A DNA stretch of 64,000 bases from Diplonema papillatum (taxonomy: Eukaryota; Euglenozoa; Diplonemea; Diplonemida; Diplonemidae), in the NCBI GenBank assembly GCA_030068145.1, contig JAPJBO010000259.1, positions 124,001 through 188,000 of the forward strand, written 5' to 3'. A model generated the notes under the pieces. It saw nothing but the letters and a program-made list of their open reading frames with translations, had not been told where the DNA came from and did not search any database. Positions 21,969 through 35,000 of the stretch are shown here, one piece after another. Each line of letters begins with the position of its first letter. Position 1 is the stretch's first letter. The position numbers and the translations under genes are program-made.

Positions 21969-24900
21969 ATGGGATTTCGAGACAAGCGAGGACGCGAAAA
22001 CTGGGCGCCCGATGATTCGTCGAAACACTGCTCGTGCGGGCAGGCATTTACGCGGCTAAAGCGGCGGCATCACTGCAGAAGCTGCGGCGGCGTCTTCTGT
22101 GACACCTGCACAAACTTCCAAGCCCTGGTCCCCACTGGGACGGGTGGGGTGCAAGGTGGGACCAAGCGTGTCTGCCAGCCGTGCTACAATGTGCTCAAAG
22201 AAACGCAGAAAGCCAAGAATACAGCTCAGGCTGGCGGCGGTGGAGCCGATGCCGACTTACAGTTCGTTCAAGTATGTCCAGTGTCCCGTTCCCCCCACAT
22301 TATTAAAGTTTTTGTGCCGCGTGTTATTCCACGGCCCCCGAACAAAACCCTACGGCCATCACCGCCGTGTTGTGCTAACAAAGCTCGAGGCAGACAAACC
22401 AGCTGTTTCCCTCGATTCAACTGCGGTTGATCGAGGGGGACATCCATTGCAGCTGTCGGTTGGTGGCTTGGCTCTGGGCACGATGAAGGCCGCCTCCAGG
22501 CGCGAAATTCAGCAAGAGTTGCAGCGTGAAATGTTCCGGACTGGGATTGTTCTTGTCTATCAGCAGTGCGATCAGAAAGTCTGATCAAACAATCGTACAG
22601 GTTGCTATTGGCAAGATTCGGCAGGAAGGCGAGGTGCAGCAGCAGCGTCTCAAGGATCGAGTCGAAGTGTTGAACCAAGGCTTGGAGAGAATCCTGGAGT
22701 CGATCCTGAAGATTGAAGGCCGCATCGCTGATGGAACGAGTCTTTTCATCGGCAACACACATGACGTCATAAACGAAGAGCTTCGCGAGCTTTCAGAGGC
22801 GTACGAAAGAAGAACGATGCGGGCGAAGGAGCTAACGAGGGCGCTGAAATACAGGACAATGACCGCCTTCTTCACGGGTCTCTTCGCAAAGCTGCACGAC
22901 ATCCTCCTGCACTTTGTGCTCGCAGCATCGGTGAACGAGACGACGGCGAGTTGCTTGGTTTCTGTCCTTGGGAATGACTACCGCATCTCGTGCAGGAACC
23001 TGTCCACGCACTTCCTGCGACAGAGCGCGGAGGGTTCGTCGGTGCGAGACTTGTGCGAAGTCATGCAGGATGTCGCAGAAGACGCTTCCCTCCGTATCAC
23101 GTTCCGTTTTGAAGAGCAGATTAGCTGCTTGACTATGCAGGCGGCGCGGACGTTCAGCGAGTGCATCCTGGGTCGCATAGTGAACTTTTTCAAGAACGAC
23201 GTCGTGGTTTCGTCAAAGGCCCGTATGCCACCCGCAGACCTGATTACCGACTGCATCGACACGTTCCCCAACATCGTGCATGACCCGGTGGCCCTGTCCA
23301 CGCGCGAAGCAGATCGCGACGCGGACTGGACCGACACCGAACTCTTGGAATCAGCGGCTATAAAGACGCCGGAAGGCAACCATTGGAGCCGCGCAGAGTT
23401 CGGGAACCCGTACAAATACTACTACCAATCCGGCACCGCCGCGACAGCCCGGGCAAAGGGTTACACGGCGACCGGGCAGAACCGGAACTGCTCGTACCCC
23501 GTCTTCAACTTGGAGCGTGCGCAGCGGGAGCACCGGATGCTGATTGACGCCCGTGAGCGGAACTTCACGAACTACTACCTCTCGCGGCCGTTGTACGTCA
23601 AGCCGGGGAAGCACGAGTCGGACGACGAAGTCTTCGGGAAGCATACAGCCGCGCAGGATGAGAGCGAAGAGAAGCAGGGCCTGCTCGCGGCGCTTGAGAA
23701 GATATCCGACCTGCTTCGACACCCGGGCGCCTACGGGCACGCTCTACTCAACGCCGCGGATGCCGCGAGGGTGACACTGGACGGCTTGAAGGAGAAGGAG
23801 AAGAAGATGGTCAACCACTCGAAGGACATGGTCGACGCGCCGGGGCTGAGCGAGCAAGTCTCGTACATCAGTTTGCAGCACAAGATGCACGACGCTGCGC
23901 TGGATCGGTTTCGGGCGATGATGCAGGACCCGAACATCGTGCTGTTCTACGCGCATCTGAGGCTCAAACTGCTGCAGCAGTTGGTCGCCCACCGCGCGTA
24001 CTCGATCGAAGCGGTGCGCACGTTTCCGAGCGCGGTTGTGGGGGGGTCCGAAATGGTGTTCAGCGCGTCGCTTTTGGCCGCCGTAGACGCCGTGGTGGCC
24101 GGAGATCGGTCGGGCGTGGCGAACACGTTGGTGCTGCTGGACGAAAGCTCGCACGTCATCCCCCGCTGGCTGTGCGAACGCTTCGCGGAGCAGATCCCGA
24201 AGCTGACCCCGGAAGGCGTTATCGTGTTCTCGGACTGCTCGCTGGCCCGGTTTTTGCACGCGGTCCCGCAGGCGCAAGACGACGTGGCGTCCCCTCGGAA
24301 CGCCGGCTTCGTCTCGATGCTCGGCACCGGCACAATCGCCGGCAAGCTCAAAACGACCCGCATGGCGCAGCCGATCTCCGCGACCACTTGTCTGACTCTC
24401 GAGAGAATCCCTCTCGAGGCGACCGTCGTCGGCCAGCGACACGTCATCCTCCCCACCGTCGACGCGTCCGCCAACTGGAAGGAGCAGTCCCTCGTGACAA
24501 AGTGCGGCATCGCTGTAGGCGACGGAAAGTATGCACCCTCTGCAAAAAATATTTTTACTGCCGGTCCACTGACTTTTCTGCATCACTGGAAGGCTACTTT
24601 TCTGTACTACAGGCGGACTTTTCTGTACTACATGCTGAGTTTTCTGTACTACATGCTGAGTTTTCTGTACTACATGCTGAGTTTTCTGTACTACAGGCTG
24701 AGTTTTCTGTACTACATGCTGAGTTTTCTGTACTACATGCTGAGTTTTCTGTACTACATGCTGAGTTTTCTGTACTACATGCTGAGTTTTCTGTACTACA
24801 TGCTGAGTTTTCTGTACTACATGCTGAGTTTTCTGTACTACATGCTGAGTTTTCTGTACTACATGCTGAGTTTTCTGTACTACATGCTGAGTTTTCTGTA

Positions 24901-25924
24901 CTACATGCTGAGTTTTCTGTACTACATGCTGAGTTTTCTGTACTACATGCTGAGTTTTCTGTACTACATGCTGAGTTTTCTGTACTACATGCTGAGTTTT
25001 CTGTACTACATGCTGAGTTTTCTGTACTACATGCTGAGTTTTCTGTACTACATGCTGAGTTTTCTGTACTACATGCTGAGTTTTCTGTACTACATGCTGA
25101 GTTTTCTGTACTACATGCTGAGTTTTCTGTACTACATGCTGAGTTTTCTGTACTACATGCTGAGTTTTCTGTACTACATGCTGAGTTTTCTGTACTACAT
25201 GCTGAGTTTTCTGTACTACAGGCTGAGTTTTCTGTACTACATGCTGAGTTTTCTGTACTACAGGCTGAGTTTTCTGTACTCAGGACATAGCGGTTTACCG
25301 GTGCGCAAACGGGGGTGGAAGGGCAAGGAAACACATATGTGAGCCATCCTGAGCTGTCTTGAAATGATTTGATGAGCCTAAAGGATAAAAGAAGGTGGCG
25401 AGAGCATGCCAGGGCACTAGCCGTCAGACTCGGAAGAGGCCGACTCGGAAGGTTCTCTTGCAATGGACGTTTGCATTGCTGGCATGCCCCCAAGGTTGAG
25501 GGTGCAACCTGATCCCATTGTGATGTTGTACACCACGCCGGGGCTTGGGGTTCACCGCTCTGATCCTCCTCGTTGTGCGCATGAATGCGATCAGCTCGGC
25601 GTACTTCTTCTCGTACTTGCCTTTGCTCGCCGCCGCGAGCAGGTCTTCTCGAGCCTGGTTGGCTTGCGCCATACTTTCCTTCTTCGATTTTGGCATCCCG
25701 CCCCGCCCTCTCCTGGTGCGTAGCAGCTTCACGTGATGCAGAAAAGTCAGTGGAGCGGCAGTAAAGCCATCTTCCTAACTCGAGAACGTCGTTTTCTTGC
25801 ACTCGGGTTTTCCAGATTGCACATTGACCGCTATCCAGCCCTGGAGCGAACTTATTCCGCACGTCGGGCTGACCACGTTTTTTTCGTTCCTTTTGCGGCG
25901 AAGACTGTTGCATCACTCCATTGA
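21969..25924 (+). CDS. FYVE zinc-finger protein (three exons)
   Basis: Proposed exons: 21969-22271, 22601-24528, 25816-25924 (2340 nt, 779 residues). Both junctions keep phase; donors are GTATGT and GTATGC, acceptors GTACAG and TTCCAG. Residues ~11-75 form a FYVE domain, which binds phosphatidylinositol 3-phosphate on endosomes: WAPD, basic RRHHCRSCG (32-40), FCDTC (43-47) and RVCQPC (67-72). The first zinc pair reads HCSCG where CxxCG is usual, so His20 stands in the place of the first Cys. A coiled coil follows (about residues 110-180), then ~550 residues without a recognised domain. Intron 2 (1287 bp) contains an inverted-repeat element with a 21-bp satellite. Reading straight into it would instead give a protein ending in ~33 SFLYYML repeats, judged unlikely. 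Intron 1 holds a 67-codon open stretch (22384-22583) that could be an alternative exon. Only 134 bp separate this gene from the next. Confidence 0.75.
24597..25279. repeat. 21-bp satellite, ~32 copies
   Basis: TTTTCTGTACTACATGCTGAG repeats with near-perfect identity; a few units have AGG for ATG. The period is a multiple of three and no frame holds a stop, so long frames on both strands (24172-25290 plus, 24594-25916 minus) are artefacts. Confidence 0.95.
25424..25696 (-). CDS. Possible small gene or captured fragment
   Basis: Minus-strand frame starting MPKSKKESMAQANQAREDLL, about 90 residues, with a plausible helical charged N-terminus and no family recognised. It lies inside the intronic inverted-repeat element, between the satellite and the right end, so it may be element-encoded or captured. 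Confidence 0.3.
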   Translation of the reverse strand: MPKSKKESMAQANQAREDLLAAASKGKYEKKYAELIAFMRTTRRIRAVNPKPRRGVQHHNGIRLHPQPWGHASNANVHCKRTFRVGLFRV

Positions 25925-26058
25925 ACTAACACTTGACCTACACGTGCAAGCAGTCAAGTGCTAGTAAGGGCACAGTGACCCAACACTCAGCACCGCACCC
26001 GTCTTCGAACTGCACCCTTTCCCTCTTCCTCGAGTCCATACGCCGTTTATAAGCACGA

Positions 26059-29000
26059 ATGACACCCATAATGCACAGGTTTCGAGGCACAGATCGCCAC
26101 CATAAACCACAAAAGTACGGTTATGCACAGGCGTCCGCCACGGAAGCTATGCGGCTTGGGAATTCGGACGGAGCCGACGCGGGGAGGAAAAAGAAGGGGT
26201 CGCCTTCTCCAGCGCCGGCGAAGCCGAAGAAAGGGGAAGGAGCAGAACGGCCCGTACCGGAGATGTATCCTCCGGGTTGTGAGGTGGAGGCCCATTCTTT
26301 GCAAGGGGCAAAGGACTTGAACGGGCTGGTCGGCCGCGTGGAAGGTTTCGAGACTGACGGACCTCTGGAAGGTCGGTTGCAGATTGTCTTCCCGCAGCCC
26401 TTTGGAGAGAAAGCGATCAAGCCGGCAAACGTGTGGCGGTTGCACCGACATGCCGACTTCGCTGTTGGCATGGAGGTGCAAACTAGGGGAACCGGCGACA
26501 AGCCGGGCCTGATCGGAAGGGTCTCTGCGGTGAGTGATCAGGGCTTCAATGTCAAGTTCCCTGGCGGGCAAGAGAAAACACTGACCGCGCATCAACTCAG
26601 AATCCTGCGAGAAGACGTGCCGAACTCGTCCGAGTTGTTCAATAACATGTCGTTCTTGCCACCTGATTCGACGACTCCTACGTTACAGCTCACCGGCAGT
26701 ATGGACGGTGTTGTAACGACCAACGTTTCCTTCAGCTCGCCTCTGCCGAAGAAGCCAGCCAGTGGGAAGGCGGCTGGAGTCAGCTGGATAAGGTCGACGT
26801 TCGTGTGCACTCCGCGCGTGATTATCGCCGGGGCGAGCATCAACTGCGTCTTGGTCATCTACGATGCTTCGGGGAAAAAAGCGCTGTCCGACGTGTCGGC
26901 AACCGAGCTGGACGTGCTGCCTTTCGGGCACGACGGGATCACGCTGGTGAATGAGCCGACGACGTCATCGTCAGACGACACCACGTTTCAGTTTAGCTTG
27001 GAGCTTCGCCGCGTGGGCACATTTCCCATCGGTGTCGCGTGCCGGGGGAAGTGTAAGATTTCCAACAACGTGACCGTCGTGGCGGCACCCATTGACTGGC
27101 TCGGTAGGTCGCTGATGACGATCTACCCGGAGACCACTGTCGCGGGAGAGGCCATGCACGGCACGCTGGAGCTGCGTGACAGGCTGGGGAACCTGGCAAC
27201 GTCCGCGGGGTTGGAGGACTTCACTGTCTCGGTGAACAACGTAGTCGAACTCGCAACGACGTCTCTGCGGCAGGCCGACGACGGGACCTTCGTGTTCTCG
27301 TTCGTCCCCACCGAGGAAGGGGAGATCGAGGTCCAGGTCGGGTTTTGCGGGCTCCTCAAACGGTCGAACGGGTACCACGAGTGCCGCGCCGGGACGACCG
27401 ACTTCAAGAACACGCTGATCGTTCTCAACACGTGCGAAGCCGAGGTGGGGGACGTGACCTCGGGTGTCCTCGTCTTGCGGGATGTGTACGGAAACCGAGC
27501 CTTCGACGCGCATCAGGACGACGTCGAACTGTGGCTGCGAGCTGGCGACGAGGAAACCAGCGTTGATCTGATGCCAGTGGCAGGTGAAGTTGGGGAGTTC
27601 GAGTTGGAGCTGCACTGTGTGCGGAGAGGGTTAGTCCTGTTGGAGGCTAGATCTCCGAAGACGAGGGAGCGGGTCGTGAGTAAGGTGATGGTGCAGATGC
27701 CAGAAGCGATAATCGATTGGGAAAAGACGACCATCAGCTTGGTCCCGCGGGAGATCCAGGCGGGCAGCACCGTCACCTGCACGATACTCGCGAGGGACTC
27801 GTACGGCAACCTGCTGACCGACGCGGATTCTTCGAACCTGTCCATGAAGATCATCTCCAACCCGGCCTCGACCATCGAAACGACGCACGGCGCCTTCGTC
27901 CCGCGCGGCGGGACCATCACGTCCTCGTTCGAGCCCCTCACCGCCGGCACTGTGTGGGTTGTGGTCCACAGCGGCGACGGCGCGAACGCGAAGAAGAGCA
28001 ACACCGTCCTCGTCGCCGCCGGGGCTTTGTCGTGGAGCTCGAGCACCGTCGAAATGAAGGACGAAGTCTTGGTCGGCGACTCGGTGCCCGTGCGGATCAC
28101 GGCGCGGGACCAGTACGGCAACGTGGCTCCGACCGCGCACAACACCGACTTCCAAGTCATCGTTTGGAACGAGAGCCAGCGCCTCGAGCACTCCCCCGTG
28201 TCCGGGGAAAACGGAGAGTTTCTCTTCTCGTTCGAGCCGCGGGCTGTCGGGCAGGCGTGGGCCGAAGTCTTCTACTCGCGGGACTCGAAGGAGTCGAACC
28301 GCTGCGCCGTCCTTCCGGGGAAGATCAGCTGGGATAGCTGTCGCGTGTGCCTCGACCGCGTCAAAATCAAGGCCGGCGAAGTGCTACGCTGCGACATCAC
28401 GCTGGCCGACAAGTGCGGCAACGAGACGGCCACCGAAAGCGTCTTGCCTTCAGACTTTCATGCTGTGGTATGAGCTCTCTCTCTCTCGCACACACATGCG
28501 CTTCAGGAACAAGAGAAAAGACGATGTTATCGACGACGCAGTGTCTGCAGACTATCCCTACAGGCTTCTGAGTTCTAAACCCTGACTACAGTTACTCACT
28601 CGCTACATCTGGCTTTTTAGTTTTCGCGTTTTCATAGGTTTTCGCTGCTACCTTTTTTGGCAAGGCCAGATCTCAAGGACCAGATAGCGAACCCTGCCCT
28701 GCGTGATCCCCACCTCACGAACCGGCTTTTGCCAATTTCGGGACAGCCACCACGAGACAGCGGGGGCCTGTAGCGAATTCATATTGACCGAGTGCTCGCC
28801 GCACTGATCCATTCCTGCCTTTCAATTGCACGCGAAACGAGACCTCCTGCCATACTTTGCATCCTGGCAGAGTCTGGCAGAGGCAGACTCAGGCTGGACT
28901 CAGGCAAACTCAGGCTGGGCAAATATATATTAGTGTTCGGGTCACTTCAGTGGGGCAGTGGGGGCCAAGAATCACAATCACAATTGCAATCACAAGGATT

Positions 29001-32000
29001 AAAACCCAGCCACCTGGAAGGGACTAGTGAGGCTCGACTCAGGCTGAACTCAGGCTCGACTCAGTCTGAGTATTTCTTCCCGGAGGGGAGTATTTCTCGC
29101 CAGACTCAGCCAGGATGCAAAGCATGTCCTGCGCTGCCAATCCTTTATGCCACACCACTGCCCGCAGGTTTGCGACCCGGAAGGCGTCGCGTTGGAGCAA
29201 GCCACGACCGACTCGACGCCGGTAGACGGCGCGGGGAGCAGCTTCTGGTTCCAGTTCTCGCCGACGGTCGTCGGCGAGGCGATGTCGCGGGTGTCGTACA
29301 AGGGCGCGACACGCGACAGCGCCGCGGCGGCGGTCGTGCCCGACGTCATCTGCTGGGAGCGGTCGGGGCTCGTCTTCGAAAGGCCTTCGTCGGTGGCGGG
29401 ATCCGCGCTGGTCGGCCACGTCAACGTGAAGGACCGCTTCGGCAACGCGAGCGAGGTGCTGCGGTATTTGGACGACGGATACACCGCGAGCCTCATCAAA
29501 GAAACCGACGTCGCCCTGCACGTCAAGAACCACGCGGCATCAGACCACGAAGTCCTCGAGGCGGTGCTGAAGCCGACGGACGAGTACGGAGTGTTCACCT
29601 TCGCGGTGGTGCCCAGCATGATGGGTGAGGTCCGGGCCGTGGCGGCGCTGGTGGGCGGCGGCACCGACGTCGAGCTTCGCGCGACCGCAGACGTGCGCGG
29701 CGGCGGGATCGACTGGGACAGCAGCGTCGTTGTGCTGAACCCAGCCTCCGTGCTGGCGGGCGAGGAGGCGGTGTGCACGATCACCGTGAAAGACAGGTAC
29801 GGAAACAGCGCGACCGGCGCCGAGACCCACGACTTCAAAGTGTCCCTCAGCAACGAGGGCACGGCGGCCCGCGTGTCGGAGGTCGTCGCCACGTCCGACT
29901 CGACGTTCGCGTTCACCGCCGAGCCGACGCGGTCCGGGACTGCGTGCGCGACGGTGTTCTTCCTGGAAAACCCCAAGGAAAGCAACATTATCTTCGTCAA
30001 GCCCGCCGCGCTCTCGTTCCCGAACAGCACCTTGGAGTGGTGCGTCCCGCGCGTGTACGCCGGCGACCACTTGGAAGGCACCCTCACCTTCCGGGACCGC
30101 TTCGGCAACGCGACGAACGCCCTCCCGCCCGAGGACGTCGAGTTTCGGATCGAAAACGAGGCGAAGAGGCTCGCGATGTACTACGTCGACGACTACGTGT
30201 CCGCCACCGAAACCACGCAGCTCCGCTTCTACTGCGAGCCGACCGTACGCGGGAAGGTCGTGGGCACTGCCACCCGCAAGTCGACGGCTGAAAGCATCCA
30301 AGGCAGGCGGGCGGACGTGAAACCGGGACCCGTCGACTGGACGAACAGCACCACGGAACTCCCGCCCAGAGGGTCCGATGAGTGGTTGAGCATGGACCGC
30401 ACCGTGATGGCGGGCGAGAAGGTGACCGCAGTCGTCACGTGCCGCGACAAGTATCGCAACCTCGCCTGCCCGGGGACGGAGTCTTCCTTCAACATCCTGG
30501 TCAAGTCGAACGGGCAGATGGTCGTGTCCCCTGTTCCGTACGCACCGCTCAAGGTCGGGAATGACGGAATGCGGCTGGGGACGGATGAAGTGTCGATCTA
30601 CCATTTCGACCTGGTCCCTAACATGGCGGGGCGCACTGAAGTTGAGGTGCGATACAACCCGTCGCCCATGGAGCCCCCGCACAAGCTGGCGATGAACGTG
30701 AAGTCGGGCACGGTGGACTGGAAGAACCAGTGCCAGGTGCTGCTCGACGAGAGAGAGGTCATCGCGGGGGACGTCTTGCACTTCAAAATAGCGATCAAAG
30801 ACGCGCATGGCAATGCGACGGGCGGCGCGGTTAGCTCGATGTTCCTGGCCCGCCTCGACAACGCAGGCAACACGCGCACCTGCTCCTCCATCGCCCCCGT
30901 GCCGAACACCAACACGTTCACCTTCACCGCCACCGCCGTTCACGCCGGCGACGCGCACGCATACGTTGCTTACCAAGGCAACACCATCAACGTATGCTTC
31001 GAACGACGTTGACCTGCCGGGGTCCTTTTCATTTTAACGAACAAGTCCAAGTATACAACAAAACTACGTACCGGTATTTTCTTTGTCGTATAAGATCGCA
31101 GATCTTAGAAGATTAATATATCCGACAAGTACCCACTTGTACAAGGTTTAATAACCCCGTCGCAACATCGTAGCTTCACCCCTTGCCCACCCGCCCTTGC
31201 CCCCTTTTTCTGAAGCCGTGTCCTGAGGCGTCACGACGATTGTGACAAACACTCACTGATGGGGAAGGCGCTTTGTTGCCTTTCCGCAATACAGCTCGGC
31301 TTTCTCTCTCGCGTGCACCGGACAGCTCCAGGGGAAAAGGGGCATGCCGGCGCGCACGTGTGCGAAAGTGCACGTGACCTAATCTTATAGAAAGGATGCC
31401 GCATGGCCGCTCCTGGTTGGTGGAGTGATTTTTGTCAGGTTGATTCCGTTAATGAACGAGACCTCGACCCTTAAATAGGGGCGCGTCGTTGTAGGGGGGT
31501 GTCTTTTGGCATCGGCGGCTTGCTGCTTACCCGAGACTTCGTAAGGGGACTGCGTGCGACTTATAGCGCGCGGAAGAGCGAGCCAACCACATGTCAATCA
31601 GAAGGACTCGAAAAAGACAACCCGACTTTCCGTGTCGGCAGCAAGGAGATGCGTGATGATTCCGCAACCCGAATGCAGATATCTGAACTGATGACGTATT
31701 GAGGTATCCCTGTTGACCGTGGCCTGACTACAATGAAACAGTCGAAAAATACATCACACACATTGCACAGTCGCCGCGCTGCAGGGTACTGCCGGGCCCC
31801 GTCCACTTTCCGAAGTGTTCGCTGGACGTGCCAGACGCAAGCGCGGCCGGGGCGCCGTGCGATGCGAAGCTGCTGCTGGCCGACAAGTACGGCAATCCGA
31901 CGTCCCTCGGCTCCTTGACCGTGCACGACTTCACGTGGGTCCTCGAGAACATGGGCACGCCCACGGACGGCAGCACCCGATCGACGTCGAAACGGCTGGT

Positions 32001-35000
32001 TCCGACGTCTGCCCTCGGGCAGGGCATGCCGGGGCTCAGCAAACCGCACGTCTACTCGCTCACGTTCGAGCCTCACCTGAAAGGCGTCGTCGACATAACG
32101 TGCACGTGCGCGAAAGACGAGGCGAAGCACAAGCTGCAGAAGAAGGTCAAGATTGAGGGGGTATGCCTTTAAGTTCAAAGCCGCGGCGGTTGTTGCGCAT
32201 CCTTTTTGACCTCTTTCTTCCCCCCCGTTTTCCTCTCTTTTTCACATTTCTTCTTGAAATAGTAGTTGACTAGACCTCTTGAGTTTGTGCTAACCATGAT
32301 TTGGGGAGTCGGGAGAACCTGTAGTCTGAAGCAGGACCGACCCCCCCGTGAGAGAAACCGAAGCATAAAAGCACCTTCTTTTTTCCATCTGTCTGTCAAG
32401 AGCTGCGACTCAACTATTCTCCCGTGGGTAGGACTTGATGCTAGCAATCAAACTAAGATTCTGCTCCCCAACCAGACTCGCACCGCGCTGTCGTGTCTGC
32501 AGACACTCAGGTTTCACGCAGATGGTCCGCCTTGTGGCTTAAAGGACCGAAACACGGTGCAACTAGGAGTGCGGTGTTGAACACATAACCATCCCAAGCA
32601 CGTTCTTGCGGTCCCCCTTTCCAGCAGGATACTTCTGTCATGCTGCCCTCAGCTTGCAGAGCCGCATCGTGAGGGGAGTCACAGGATCCAAAATCATCAT
32701 GTCGGAAACTCCAAACCAAAGTGCTGTACTTCGCTTCAGACGTTACCAACTGATGAACTGCAACCCACATACCCACTCACACACCCACACGCACAGGGGT
32801 TGCCAGATTTACGCAGCAGCATCGTCAAGGTGTCACCGCTGGTTGTGCGCGCAGGGCAGACCGTCACAGTTGAAGTTCTGGTCAAAGATTCGAACCGCAA
32901 CACGGTATGCAGTCAGTCAAATACTTCCTCTCTCACGTCGTCAGCAAAACCGAACGGTCGCGCTCCGTGAACTGCTGCTGACTGCCTGCTCTTCATCAAA
33001 GCTTTGGTCTACCACAGACCTGTCCTTGCAAACAACTGAGGGCCAGTGAAGACGAAGGCAAGGGGCCATGCCGACCCTCCTCTGAGTTAGACCATGTCAT
33101 CACGCTTTTCGGTATTGTTGCAGCATTGCCGGTTCGGTTGCTGTTGCTGTTTGGATCGGAGTAGGTAATTCGACAAACAGGAAGTTAGGGATAGACCGTC
33201 CCATTGCCTCCAACGACGAGCTGTTTCAGAGAAAAGTCGGTTGGACATCGGTTACACATTACTCTTAAACCATACGGCACTCTGTGTTTCGTGTTTTCTG
33301 AACGAGCTGGCTACCACACGAACTGCAGACTTGGTAGTTGGAGTTAATCTTTGGCAAAAGAAGCGCGTGCAAGGCAGGAGAAATACGTGGCGATCCACGC
33401 CCGAAAAGCGGGTGCTCAACGCGCTGTTCTTCATTTACCAGCCCACTTTCACTTTGTGCGAGATGCTCATCCACCTGCGCTGCATTTATCCGACTCTGTC
33501 AGTTCGTTGCGTTTTGGCGTTGTCAGCCGCTGCCCTTTCGCTACTGAAGCGAGCAATAAACTCACCAGGCACCGTTCGACTTGAAAGACATGACCGTCAC
33601 GATATCGAACGAGAGAGACACGCCGGTGCCTTCAGCAATGGAACTCATGCATGGAGGTTTCAAGTATGCACCCCCCCCTGTTGCGAGCCTTTTCTCTCTA
33701 CTTCACTTTCCTCCTTTTTTCTCGCAGCGCCAATGCATTGAGGCAGCGTGTTTGGGGAGGATATATTGGTCACACGGTCACTTACGAACAGGCTAGGCAT
33801 CCCCTAGCACGTGAGGCCGCGCCTCACTCGTTTGCTTAGTAGAGTTGCGCTGAATGAAATTTTGGGTGCAAGGCTCAGGAACCCCTGGTAATCAAGCAAG
33901 CCTTTCACGTTCAAACTTGCTGCCAGGTTCACGTTCGTGCCCGCCAAGGAAAGGGAGGGCGAGCTTGAAGTACAAGCTGTTTTTTGCTTTTTCTTCTCGT
34001 ATTACCCATGCCTTGCAAGCTCGAAGACGCGGGCCGCGTGCTTGGGAGGAGATACTAGTCACACGATCATGTTCACTTACGAACAGGCTTGTCACCCCCT
34101 CGCACGCGCAAGCAAACATCACCGCGCCTATTGTATTAGCGTAGGCCGCGCCTCGAGCCACTCGTTTTTTTTCATGAAGTAGCATGTAAAAGAAGGGAAT
34201 TTTCGGAACAAGTCTGGAACCCCTGGTACTCAGGCAAGCCTTTCACGTTCAAACTTGCTGCCAGGTTCACGTTCGTGCCGACCCGCCAAGGAAAGGCGAG
34301 GGCGAGGCTGAAGTACAAGCTGTCGCGAGACAAGTCGCCGGTGGAGTCGCAGGCAGTGACCGTCAACAGCGACCTGTACAGCCCCTCCGTGTCGAGCGTC
34401 AAGATCGAGCCCGGGTCGGTCGTCGCCGGGAACCCCGTGACTGCTTTCGTGACGCTGAAGGACCGCTACAAGAACAACCTCGCCTCCGACGCCGACGTGC
34501 TGGAAGAGCTGCAAAAGGCTCTGAACTTCACGGTTCTCAACGGCTACGCTAAAGTGTCCGTTGAAGAGTGCAAGGTGAGAGGCACAGTCCTGACGACAGA
34601 GTTCTGTCCGACCGAGAGAGGAAAGGCGAGCTTGCGGATAGATATGAAGTCGGTAGACGGCGCGTTGGAAAGCAACGAAATCGACGTCCGTCCCGGCCCG
34701 CTGGACTTCAACCACTGCAGTGTGGTTCTCGACGCGGACTCTTGCCCCATCAACACGGCGGTGTCGATGATCGTGACGACGAAGGACAAGTTCAACAACA
34801 TCACAACCGGCGCGCGGGCCGAGTACTTCACCATCGAAGTCTTCAACGAGGAAGCCGCCGTCCCCGCACCGAAGCTGCTCGGCAAAGACAAGGCGTCGAC
34901 CGCCTTCACGGCGCAGATTTACCCCACGACCGTCGGCAACTGCTACTGCGAAGTGACGTACTACCCCCCGGACGGGGAAGAGTCGCTCACGCGGAAGTCG

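Larger units (their letters stand above)
24554..25765. mobile_element. Inverted-repeat (foldback-like) element in intron 2
   Basis: The ends are 33-bp inverted repeats with one mismatch: TTTACTGCCGGTCCACTGAC... at 24554-24586 and its complement at 25733-25765. Next to the left end lies a 21-bp tandem array that resembles the terminal repeat itself (CTGACTTTTCTGCATCAC against CTGAGTTTTCTGTACTAC). No transposase or clear target duplication was found. Confidence 0.75.

Noticed and set aside
22384..22583. Extra exon of the FYVE gene (67 open codons)
   Set aside because: A single GTATGT-GTACAG intron joins the flanking exons in phase; including this stretch needs a very short intron with poor splice sites. 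Kept only as an alternative.
24594..25916. 440-residue minus-strand frame and a 372-residue plus-strand frame
   Set aside because: The 21-bp satellite has no stop in these frames and a period divisible by three; the frames are artefacts of the array.
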